64,000 nt of DNA from Paenibacillus endophyticus (GTDB lineage: Bacteria; Bacillota; Bacilli; Paenibacillales; Paenibacillaceae). Position 1 is the first letter of the stretch. Each line of letters opens with the position of its first letter. Positions 23,853-31,956 of this stretch are shown piece after piece. Below the pieces are notes generated by a model. It worked only from the letters and a program-made list of their open reading frames with translations, made no database searches and was not told the origin of the DNA. The position numbers and the translations under genes were made by a program. Location: positions 1 to 64,000 of the forward strand of contig NZ_JACHXW010000013.1 in the NCBI RefSeq assembly GCF_014192395.1. Direction: 5' to 3'.

Positions 23853-26216
23853 TCATTCTTCCAAGCGCGAGAGAAGATAGCTCTCCCCGGCTATAACCTG
23901 GAATGCGCCTCCCTCACAAGCAATTGATGCTCCCGCTTCATCGCGCACTTCAAATTCACCACTGTGTGCAATCATGCAAATTCCGTTTGCCGCTGCGGTT
24001 ATTGAAGCATGTCTCCACTCGCCTCCATCCCATGTAATTCCAACCGTGAAGCCCCCTCTTGCTCTTAATCCGGATACACTTCCCTCCGGCCAAGCGCTTG
24101 GCAGAGCAGGCAGCAGCGCAATGGCAGCTTTATGGCTTTGCAGCAGCATCTCCGCTATGCCTGCGGTTCCCCCGAAGTTGCCGTCTATTTGGAACGGCGG
24201 GCCATCATTGAATAGATTAGCATGCGTCGAGCGGGAAAGCAGCGTACGCACAAATCGATGCGCCTCCTCCCCATCTCGCAGCCTGGCGAATTGATTGATC
24301 AGCCAGGCGCAGCTCCAGCCCGTATGCCCGCCGCCGTGACTCAGCCTGCGTTCCAGCGATATTCTCGCCGCCGCAAGAAGCTCCGGCGTTTCCTCCGTCA
24401 TCCGTTCTCCCGGATGAAGGTCGTATAATTGGGAAATATGCCTGTGGCCTGGTTCGCTTTCCTCGAAATCATAAAACCATTCCTGAAGCTGGCCATGACG
24501 GCCGATCTGAAGCGGCGGTAGCTTCAACAAAGCTGCCTCCAGCTCCACTACGAATGGCGAATCGGCTTCTAATAATCGGCATGCTTTGATGCAGTGCGTG
24601 AACAGCTCGCGAACCATGCTGATATCCATTGTGCTTGCAAGCGATACGCTGCTTAATTCGCCGCTTTGTGTAACAAACTTATTCTCGGGTGAGGTCGATG
24701 GATTCGTTACCAAATAACCGCCGGGTCCCTCGATCAAGAAATCGAGTAAAAACATGGCGCTCCCCTTTAGAAGCGGATATGCCGTCTTCTCCAGAAACGA
24801 GAGATCCAAGCTGTACGCATAGTGCTCCCATAAGTGCCGGGTTAGCCAAGCTCCGCCAAGCGGCCAAAACGCCCAGCTAGCATCCCCGCCGGTAGGGACG
24901 GTAGAACGCCACAAATCCGTATTGTGGTGAGCCACCCACCCCCTTGCAGCATAATGGATTTTCGCCGTTCGCTGCCCGGATTCCTCTAGCTCGCGCAGCA
25001 TTTCAAAAAGCGGACTATGGCATTCGCTAAGCGCGCATACCTCCGCGGGCCAATAATTCATCTGCGTATTGATATTGATTGTGTAGTTGCTGTTCCATGG
25101 CGGCTGCACCTGATGGTTCCATATCCCTTGCAGATTAGCCGGCTGCGTTCCGGGCCTTGAACTCGCCATCAGCAAGTATCGGCCATACTGCAAATACAAC
25201 GCTTCAAGCTGTGGATCCTCGCCTCCATTCCGATAAGCAATCAGCCGCTTATCAGTTGGCTGGTCCGCAGCTGCCGTCATGCCGAGATTCAGCTCAACTC
25301 TGCCAAACATTCGGGTATGATCTTTTGTATGATTGCTGAGCAGCCCGCTGCTCCCGCGAGTCTCCGCGACAGCCATTCGATCCGTACAGCGTGCGCTTGC
25401 CGCTTGTAATCCAGCAGGCGCTTTATCATAACGAACAAAGTCGGTAGCAGCAGCAAGTAACAGCGTCACTTTCCGCGCCCCTGTAATATGCAGCCTTCCA
25501 TCCGATGTTTCGCTTACCGCGCCATCCTCAAGCAGCACCTTTAGCTGAAGCTCGAAGGATAAGCCGCCCCCATCCTCGAACAAGACCGGATGAGGATGAT
25601 CTCCCTTATAATTGTCAGCGACGTGAGTCGGACAATGCCCGGTGAGCACCAGCTTATCGCGCTCTGCTCCGACCTTATGCGGAAGCAGGGAGTCAACCGA
25701 TACGAGCAGCTCCAGCTCCCCTGCGCTTGCTTCATAGGTAACGACCATGACGTCATCCACAGCGCTAACGTAAGCTTCTCTTAGCACTTTCCCGTTGCCC
25801 AATCCGTATTCTGAAGATGCAATGCCCGTTGCCAAATCCAGTTCACGCCTGTAGCTGCCATTATCATTCGCCGGAAGACCTGCATGCTCGACCCACAGGT
25901 TTCCAAGCGGCTGATACGGCTCCGTATTTACCCCGAGCATCTTCTCATTGATTAACCGCTCCGCTTCGGCATACTCACCGCTGTCTACACTGGACCGCGT
26001 CCTTTTCAAATACCTTAATGCTTCATAATTGTTCGTATCACGCGGGAAACCCGCCCACAGCGTATCCTCGTTTAATTGTATCCGTTCGCAGCCCATGCCT
26101 CCGAATACCATTCCGCCAAGCCGCCCGTTTCCGATCGGCAGCGCTTCTTCCCATTTCATTGCGGGAAGCTCGTACCAAAGCTTCCAGGCTTGTTGTTCAA
26201 TGCCAAGCTTATTCAT
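23853..26216 (-). CDS. glycoside hydrolase family 95 (alpha-L-fucosidase type)
   Basis: 787 residues, full length for GH95. The N-terminal beta domain starts with EEALPIGNGRLGGMVFGG. The (alpha/alpha)6 barrel carries NINTQMNYW (381-389), the asparagines that assist the base, and NPSTSPEN (505-512), holding the general acid glutamate. A C-terminal beta domain closes the protein. There is no signal peptide, so it acts in the cytoplasm on imported oligosaccharides, consistent with the LplABC-type importer just upstream. GH95 contains 1,2-alpha-L-fucosidases and L-galactosidases, and the choice is not readable here. Confidence 0.92.
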   Translation of the reverse strand: MNKLGIEQQAWKLWYELPAMKWEEALPIGNGRLGGMVFGGMGCERIQLNEDTLWAGFPRDTNNYEALRYLKRTRSSVDSGEYAEAERLINEKMLGVNTEPYQPLGNLWVEHAGLPANDNGSYRRELDLATGIASSEYGLGNGKVLREAYVSAVDDVMVVTYEASAGELELLVSVDSLLPHKVGAERDKLVLTGHCPTHVADNYKGDHPHPVLFEDGGGLSFELQLKVLLEDGAVSETSDGRLHITGARKVTLLLAAATDFVRYDKAPAGLQAASARCTDRMAVAETRGSSGLLSNHTKDHTRMFGRVELNLGMTAAADQPTDKRLIAYRNGGEDPQLEALYLQYGRYLLMASSRPGTQPANLQGIWNHQVQPPWNSNYTININTQMNYWPAEVCALSECHSPLFEMLRELEESGQRTAKIHYAARGWVAHHNTDLWRSTVPTGGDASWAFWPLGGAWLTRHLWEHYAYSLDLSFLEKTAYPLLKGSAMFLLDFLIEGPGGYLVTNPSTSPENKFVTQSGELSSVSLASTMDISMVRELFTHCIKACRLLEADSPFVVELEAALLKLPPLQIGRHGQLQEWFYDFEESEPGHRHISQLYDLHPGERMTEETPELLAAARISLERRLSHGGGHTGWSCAWLINQFARLRDGEEAHRFVRTLLSRSTHANLFNDGPPFQIDGNFGGTAGIAEMLLQSHKAAIALLPALPSAWPEGSVSGLRARGGFTVGITWDGGEWRHASITAAANGICMIAHSGEFEVRDEAGASIACEGGAFQVIAGESYLLSRLEE

Positions 26217-26261
26217 AGTTATCTCCCCTTTCGCATGCGGCTAAAGCATACATTGTAGCAA

Positions 26262-26293
26262 AGAAAAGAGCGGACAAGCTTCCCTGTCCGCTC
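26262..26293 (-). terminator. terminator between the binding-protein gene and GH95
   Basis: GAGCGGACA pairs with TGTCCGCTC; the minus strand exits into TTTTCTTT. Probably a partial terminator that keeps binding-protein mRNA in excess. Confidence 0.75.
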
Positions 26294-26316
26294 CGCTATT
26301 ATTTGACACCCTCTAC

Positions 26317-28035
26317 TTATTTAATACCTTTTTTCTCCAGGTCGGCCAGATGGCGCTCATACATAACCTTCTCAACCTTATCTGCGCCTACTTTGTCCAT
26401 GTCCTTCACGAAATCATTGTAGATGTCATCGAATTCCTTGTCGGTCCCCGCCAGCACGAGCATTGGAATCGTTTTGTTCCACAGGTTCTTAATCTTGGCG
26501 TTGATTACGCCCTCCGGCGTTGAGCCCTCCGGCTCGATATTCTCAAGTCCTAACGAGAAGCTGTCGAAATTGTATTTCTTCAGCAAATCCTTGGCTGCCG
26601 CTTGCTCGGGCTGCTTCTCATCGAAATCACGTTTGTCTGCGGCATCCCATAGCTTGCCTGAGCGCCACATCAACGTGGATGCCGTAAAGCCATACTGGCT
26701 GTACCATGCGTTATTATCGCTAAGCTCAAGCGCTTTTACTTCATCCTTCGCTTTCGGCAGCCCGTCGATCATGTCATACGTTTCGCCTTCTTTGCCATAG
26801 CGGAAATCCAACTGTCCTTCGTCCGACCATGCATACTCAAGGAACTTAATGATGCGTTCCGGATTTTTTGCCTTTTTCGTAATGAAGAAGCCCTGCCAGC
26901 CCATTAGGCGGCTCGCCGGATAACGAGGCTCTTGCCCGCCGACCTTCAGGCCGTCCAGTACGACATACGTTTTATCCTCGCCCAGCGTGCTTTTGATCTT
27001 CGGATTATATTGTGTATACATGCCGTTCATGAAAGCCGAGGTTACGATAAAATTAGCGCCATAAATTTTCTCGTCATATTGCTCTTGCTTTGCAATCAGC
27101 TGCTGTGAATCGAATAATCCGTTTTTCGCCAGGCTGTTCACATAACGGAACGCGTCGATGAATTTCGCATCCCGCATCGGATACAGCACGCGCTGCGTGT
27201 CGTCCTTGATCCGATTCTCCATATTCATCGGGGAGAACGAATCAATGAGGTAATCCATCGATAGGCTGCCTTGGAAGCCCCACATCGATACGTCAAATGA
27301 TTCCATACCGACCGGGCTCAGCTCCGGATACTTTGCTTTCGCTTGCTCCAAAAATTGCTGGAGCTGCTGCTCTGTCTCAATCTTCGGTTCGCCAAGCGCT
27401 TTGTAAATGTCTTTGCGCACAAACCATGGACGAATGCCTGTAATCGGAATGCCGTTTGTAAGGCGCTCTTCCGTTTCGTAGTTATTAGGCAAATACCATA
27501 GCTTGCCGTCCACGGAATGGTATTTGATAATTTCAGGGTCAATCAGATCCCATAGCTTTGGCGCATATTGGTCGATAAGCTCATCCAACGAATACAGCAT
27601 GCCGTTGTTAATCAGCTTCGTCACCTGCGGATGGTTCCAATCCAGCATAAGGGTATCAGGCAAATCATTCGAGGCAATCAATGTATTCAAGAAATCGTTA
27701 TCGTTGCCGGTAGCAAGAAAACGGTCAATCGTAACGCCTGTTTTCTCTTTAATTTGCTTCATATTGAGCTGGTCTTTCCACAAATAGTTGGATGCCCAAG
27801 TACCATAGAAATATTGGCGGAACGTAAAGGGCGAAGTATCCTGCTTCCATTCGAGCTCATTCGGATCGCTGGATGTCTGCGGCGCATTCGCGGCATTGCC
27901 TGTCTCTGTGTTGGCACCGCCATTGCTTGCCGCCGGCTCGTTATTTTTGCCGCTGCTGCAGCCTGTAATCGCTAAAGCCAGCACAAGAATGAATGCCAAA
28001 GCAGCTGTAAGCGACTTTCTTTTTGATTGGTTCAT
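26317..28035 (-). CDS. LplA-type extracellular solute-binding lipoprotein
   Basis: 572 residues with a lipobox (AITGC) at about 22-26. Its length and features (WLPNNYE, KKAKNPERIIKFLEYAWSDE, the acidic N-terminal linker) place it in the LplA/YtcQ group, which binds oligosaccharides. It is the third gene of a permease-permease-binding protein operon, 67 bp after the second permease. GGGAGG precedes the start. These importers use a shared ATPase (MsmX type) encoded elsewhere, so the absence of an ATPase gene here is normal. Confidence 0.9.
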   Translation of the reverse strand: MNQSKRKSLTAALAFILVLALAITGCSSGKNNEPAASNGGANTETGNAANAPQTSSDPNELEWKQDTSPFTFRQYFYGTWASNYLWKDQLNMKQIKEKTGVTIDRFLATGNDNDFLNTLIASNDLPDTLMLDWNHPQVTKLINNGMLYSLDELIDQYAPKLWDLIDPEIIKYHSVDGKLWYLPNNYETEERLTNGIPITGIRPWFVRKDIYKALGEPKIETEQQLQQFLEQAKAKYPELSPVGMESFDVSMWGFQGSLSMDYLIDSFSPMNMENRIKDDTQRVLYPMRDAKFIDAFRYVNSLAKNGLFDSQQLIAKQEQYDEKIYGANFIVTSAFMNGMYTQYNPKIKSTLGEDKTYVVLDGLKVGGQEPRYPASRLMGWQGFFITKKAKNPERIIKFLEYAWSDEGQLDFRYGKEGETYDMIDGLPKAKDEVKALELSDNNAWYSQYGFTASTLMWRSGKLWDAADKRDFDEKQPEQAAAKDLLKKYNFDSFSLGLENIEPEGSTPEGVINAKIKNLWNKTIPMLVLAGTDKEFDDIYNDFVKDMDKVGADKVEKVMYERHLADLEKKGIK

Positions 28036-28102
28036 GATGAATGAATCCTCCCTTTTCGAATTGCTTCTATATATCGGGCAGTTTGCCCGCGGAAGCCGTT
28101 GA

Positions 28103-28981
28103 TTAGCCTTTGACAGAGCCGATCATAATGCCTTTGACAAAATATTTTTGCAGGAAGGGATAAGAGAATACGATCGGCAGCGTCGTAATGACCATCGTTG
28201 CCAGCTTCACTGATTCCGCAGTCACTGCTTTCATCCCCAGATTGCTCGCCATTAAGCTTACATTGCTGTTCGAGCTAATAATTTGCATAAGGATTTGCTG
28301 CAGCGTCCGCAGGCTCTCGCCGCCGTACAGCATGGCGTCAAACCAAGAGTTCCAATGGAACACCGCATTATAGAGCGCGATTGTAGCAAGCACGGGCTTA
28401 GAGACCGGCAGCACAAGGCGCCAGAATATCGTCAGCTCGTGAGCGCCGTCCACTTTGGCCGACTCCTCCATTTCCTTCGGTATGCCCCGGAAGAAGGTAA
28501 TCATAATCAAGGCATTGAACACGCTGAACAAATTGGGCAAAATATAAGCCAAGAAGCTGCCCTTTAGATGGAGATATTGGGCAATGAGCAAATACTGCGG
28601 AATAAGGCCGCCGCTGAAATACATGGTGATGATGGCAAGTATAAGAAACAGCTTGCGGCCAAGCAGCTCTGGCTTCGATACGCCGTACGAGAACGCTGCG
28701 GTGAAAAGGACAGCCGTGGCCGTTCCCACAATCGTACGCAGCACCGTTACTACAAAAGCGTTGATCAAGCTTTCGTCCTGCAGCACCATTTTGTAATTCT
28801 CGAAGGATAGTACGCGCGGCCAAAAGGTGATGCCGCCCCGCGCCGCATCGGCAGGATCGTTAAGCGAAGTAATCAATATATTATAGAACGGATACAAGGT
28901 CACGAAGGCAAGCAGCACGAGCAGCACGACATTCGCCGCGTCGAACAGCTTCTCCCCCGTTGTCCGGTGTACAGCATTCAT
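28103..28981 (-). CDS. carbohydrate ABC transporter permease (LplC/YtcP type)
   Basis: 292 residues and six transmembrane helices. The MalG-like coupling loop reads ESAKVDGAHELTIFWRLVLP (about 180-200), and the conserved ending KGIMIGSVKG is present. AAAGGAGG precedes ATG 28981. It pairs with the LplB-type permease upstream, from which it is separated by 153 bp containing a diverged copy of the interspersed element. Confidence 0.92.
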   Translation of the reverse strand: MNAVHRTTGEKLFDAANVVLLVLLAFVTLYPFYNILITSLNDPADAARGGITFWPRVLSFENYKMVLQDESLINAFVVTVLRTIVGTATAVLFTAAFSYGVSKPELLGRKLFLILAIITMYFSGGLIPQYLLIAQYLHLKGSFLAYILPNLFSVFNALIMITFFRGIPKEMEESAKVDGAHELTIFWRLVLPVSKPVLATIALYNAVFHWNSWFDAMLYGGESLRTLQQILMQIISSNSNVSLMASNLGMKAVTAESVKLATMVITTLPIVFSYPFLQKYFVKGIMIGSVKG

Positions 28982-28999
28982 AGCTGACCCTCCTTTGTT

Positions 29000-29105
29000 A
29001 AAATATAAGACTTTATATGTTTCACGCGATAAAGTGAGCTTCTATTTCTGCGAGAAACGGATACCCTCCTCCTGCTGAGGACGGCGAAGCCGTTTCTTCT
29101 TGTGC
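29000..29105 (+). repeat. interspersed hairpin element, copy 5 (diverged, inverted)
   Basis: Relative to the other copies it lies in the opposite orientation. It begins TTAAAATATAAG, keeps the long stem (AAATA..CTTTAT with ATAAAG..TATTT), then CTGCGAGAAACGG, and ends GAGGACGGCGAAGCCGTTTC then TTCTTG. The stem bases differ from those of the other copies but still pair. Confidence 0.6.
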
Positions 29106-29134
29106 CTAGCTGGATATTCGGTGCCAGCCTGCGG

Positions 29135-30082
29135 TTAGAACAAGCTTTCTTTTGTCATTTTGCGTGATGAATAGTTGGCTCCCAGCATGAGCAGGAAGGC
29201 GACGACGGACTGGAACAATCCTACTGCGGTACCATATGAGAACCTTCCAAGCACAAGACCCATCTCATAGGAGTAGATCGACAGCACATTCGCTTGATCC
29301 TGCGTCATCGAATTTTTCATAAGGAACAGCTGATCAAAGTTGGCATTTACAAGCCCGCCGACGTTCAGAATGAGCAGGATAACGACCGTCGGCTTAATCG
29401 CCGGCAAAGTCACATGCCATATTTTGCGAAAGCGTCCCGCGCCGTCCACCGTTGCCGCTTCATAAAGCTGCGGGTCAATGCTCGCGATCGCAGCAAGGAA
29501 TATAATCGAGTTCCATCCGATGTTTTTCCATACTTCCGATACGACAACGAGCGTCGTGAAGGTTTTGGGATCGCCCATAAGCAGCTGATCCTGCGTGATC
29601 AGGCCGAGCCATTGAAGCAGTCCGCTGAGCGCTCCCGTTCTCGGATCAAGCAGCGTGTACATAAAGCCGACAACGAATACCCATGAAATAAAGTAAGGCA
29701 GATAGGACAGCGACTGCACGACCTTCTTCAGTCGCTGTGCCCTTAGCTCATTGAGCATAATCGCCAGCAATATCGGTGCAGGGAATCCGAACAGCAGCTT
29801 CAGGAAGCTGATTTTAAACGTATTGGCAACCGAATCCAAAAAGCTTGGATCAATAAACAGCTCTTTGAAATTGACTAATCCGACCCAAGGGCTGAAGGTA
29901 AAGCCCTGCACCGGGTTGTACTCCTCGAATGCAATAATAATGCCGTACATCGGCACGTAATGGAATATAATTAGCCAAATGACAGCCGGCAGCGTTAGAA
30001 TCATTAAGTAGCGCTGTGCCCATAATCGCTTGCCGAAAGGGCTTCGCGCAGTCCCGCTGCTTGCTTTGGGCCTTGCGGCCAT
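29135..30082 (-). CDS. carbohydrate ABC transporter permease (LplB/YteP type)
   Basis: 315 residues with six helices and the MalF-like coupling loop EAATVDGAGRFRKIWHVTLP (about 220-240). The MYGIIIAFEEYNP segment and the C-terminal SSRKMTKESLF are typical of the LplB group. I choose ATG 30082, which has GGAGG eight bases upstream, over an ATG 15 bp earlier. It is the first gene of the oligosaccharide importer operon. Confidence 0.92.
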   Translation of the reverse strand: MAARPKASSGTARSPFGKRLWAQRYLMILTLPAVIWLIIFHYVPMYGIIIAFEEYNPVQGFTFSPWVGLVNFKELFIDPSFLDSVANTFKISFLKLLFGFPAPILLAIMLNELRAQRLKKVVQSLSYLPYFISWVFVVGFMYTLLDPRTGALSGLLQWLGLITQDQLLMGDPKTFTTLVVVSEVWKNIGWNSIIFLAAIASIDPQLYEAATVDGAGRFRKIWHVTLPAIKPTVVILLILNVGGLVNANFDQLFLMKNSMTQDQANVLSIYSYEMGLVLGRFSYGTAVGLFQSVVAFLLMLGANYSSRKMTKESLF

Positions 30083-30202
30083 AGTCAAGTCCTCCATCTG
30101 TCCACCCCTTCTCTTGATGTTTTCCCTGCTCTTATTGTAGAAGATAGAAAAGCAGCGAGATATATCAAAAAGTGTGGTTTGTTTCGTTAATCAACGCACT
30201 TT

Positions 30203-30216
30203 TAGAAACGCTTACA
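30203..30216 (-). promoter_or_regulatory. possible catabolite-responsive (cre) site
   Basis: TAGAAACGCTTACA matches 12 of 14 positions of TGWAARCGYTWNCW. It lies about 120 bp upstream of the importer operon, where catabolite repression would be expected. Confidence 0.3.
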
Positions 30217-30230
30217 TTTACCGCCCAGCA

Positions 30231-30328
30231 CAAGCGTAAACGGCTGTTGCCGTCCTCTGGCGGCTAAGCTTACGTTTCGCGTAGAAATATAGTGAAAGTT
30301 GGCGAAAAGATATACTTTCCTATATTTT
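30231..30328 (+). repeat. interspersed hairpin element, copy 1
   Basis: Begins CAAGCGTAAACGGC, with hairpin ACGGC-TGTT-GCCGT, then TAAGCTTACGTTTCGCG and a long stem AAATATAG..GAAAGT with ACTTTC..CTATATTT. It is about 95% identical to copies 2 and 3. The following A-run is the T-run of the minus-strand terminator at 30331. Confidence 0.85.
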
Positions 30329-30330
30329 GA

Positions 30331-30368
30331 AAAAAGCTGCCTGTCGCTCAGGCAGCCTTTCGTTTTTT
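30331..30368. terminator. terminator of the YesN/YesM-type operon
   Basis: GCTGCCTG pairs with CAGGCAGC, with A and T runs on both sides, directly after the response regulator stop on the minus strand and abutting repeat copy 1. Confidence 0.85.
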
Positions 30369-30376
30369 AAGTGTTC

Positions 30377-31954
30377 TCATTTGCGATGCAGCATGTCCTG
30401 GTACTCCCCCGGCGAAATGCCGAACGCATTTTTAAACACGGTGCAGAAGTAAGAGGTGCTTGGGATGCCTACTTCCTGGGCAACTGCCGCAACTTTATAA
30501 TGAGACAAAGCCAGAAGCGACTTGGCCTTCTCCATTCTCACCGCAGCGAGCCGGTCGTGAAACGATTGCCCGGTCGTCTTCTTATATAAAGACCCTAGAT
30601 AATTAGGCGATAAGAATACCTCTTCCGCTATGGACTTCAGACTGATATCCGATGACATGTACTTCTGCTCGATCAATTTGTTTACTTGGCGGATGATGTA
30701 CTCCTCTTTGCCGTCTCGTTTCTCTCGTATCGCCTTAAGCGCTTCCTTAATAAAGTGCAGCGTGTACACTTTGATAGCGGCTAGCGCCGGCAGCGCGTAG
30801 AGCTGTTCGCCAGGGTCCGTGCCAAGGCACTCATCGGTTTGGCTCGTGCCTGCCAGCACGGACAGTTCGAAGAGCAGTCCGCTTATATAATGGCGAATGT
30901 AGTCGCCGTCCGCGCCTCGCCGCTCCACTAGCGCTTGGAACATTTCCTCCGCGCTGGCACACGCTTTTGCTTCATCAAGCGCTTGAACAGCATGGACGAT
31001 AGCCTTAACCTGCTGACTGCTCCGCTGCAGGAAATCGGCGACCTCGCTTAGAAATGCCGCTCTCTCCCGCTCCACCTGCTCCAAGCCGACAATACCTCTC
31101 GCGTCCCAGAACGATGCATAAGCCAGCACTTGCTCCGCCTGCTTGACAGATTCCGCAATACGCGATAAACCATCCACAACCGGACCTGTTCCAATCTTTA
31201 TATTGGACTGCCATAGCCATCCGCTCTCTCCCGCCATCCGCCGGGCAAGCATAGCAGCGAACTCCTCCTGCTGCTCCTTGGGCTCTGGAATAACGATGAT
31301 CCACTGTCCCTCCCGATGATCCGAATAAGCGATTACACACGGAATTGGGAATAGATTGCGCAGCCGTTCCACAGTTCGGTCCTGCTTCGTCTCCGCGATT
31401 GCATACGCCACATATCTGCCATGCTCGGAACCGAGTCCCTCTGCTTGCGCCACCTCCTTGACCTGCTTCGGCTCTAACGTTCCGAAGAGCAAATCATGCA
31501 GCCACTTTTCTTTCATCCGCTCGCGATGCTCCTCGACCTCAGCCCGCAGCTTCTCTCTCTCTTGCTTGAACTGAACATCCTCCTCGCATTCGCGGATCAC
31601 TTTCTGAACCGCTTCGAGCAGCTTCTGTTCACCGATAGGCTTCAGGACATAATGGCTCGCTCGAATATCAATGGCTTTGCGCGCGTATTCGAAATCGCCG
31701 TAGCCTGTCAAAATAATAATTCGGATATGCGGCTTAATCTCCTTGATTCTGCGGGACATCTCCAGGCCATCCATGCCCGGCATCCGAATATCGGTAATAA
31801 TGATATCCGGGTCCAGCTCCAGCGTATGCTCCAGACCTTCAATTCCGTCGCGTGCCGTACCGGACAGCTCAATGCCGAGGGATGTCCAATCAAGGAAATC
31901 GACCAGACCTTCCCGCTCCCAACGCTCGTCTTCTACGATCAGCAATTTATACAT
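30377..31954 (-). CDS. YesN-type AraC response regulator
   Basis: 525 residues. The N-terminal receiver (MYKLLIVEDE at the start; phospho-acceptor Asp in ITDIRMPGMDG near 54; lysine in HYVLKPIGE near 105) is joined through a long middle region to a C-terminal double AraC helix-turn-helix (SLKSIAEEVFLSPNYLGSLY, then VAAVAQEVGIPSTSYFCTVF). GTG 31960 overlapping the kinase stop (GTGA) is an alternative start. It probably controls the adjacent oligosaccharide importer and GH95 genes. Confidence 0.92.
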   Translation of the reverse strand: MYKLLIVEDERWEREGLVDFLDWTSLGIELSGTARDGIEGLEHTLELDPDIIITDIRMPGMDGLEMSRRIKEIKPHIRIIILTGYGDFEYARKAIDIRASHYVLKPIGEQKLLEAVQKVIRECEEDVQFKQEREKLRAEVEEHRERMKEKWLHDLLFGTLEPKQVKEVAQAEGLGSEHGRYVAYAIAETKQDRTVERLRNLFPIPCVIAYSDHREGQWIIVIPEPKEQQEEFAAMLARRMAGESGWLWQSNIKIGTGPVVDGLSRIAESVKQAEQVLAYASFWDARGIVGLEQVERERAAFLSEVADFLQRSSQQVKAIVHAVQALDEAKACASAEEMFQALVERRGADGDYIRHYISGLLFELSVLAGTSQTDECLGTDPGEQLYALPALAAIKVYTLHFIKEALKAIREKRDGKEEYIIRQVNKLIEQKYMSSDISLKSIAEEVFLSPNYLGSLYKKTTGQSFHDRLAAVRMEKAKSLLALSHYKVAAVAQEVGIPSTSYFCTVFKNAFGISPGEYQDMLHRK

Positions 31955-31956
31955 AG

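Noticed and set aside
26317..30082. Missing ATPase gene in the LplABC-type importer as a sign of gene loss
   Set aside because: This importer class normally shares one MsmX-type ATPase encoded elsewhere.
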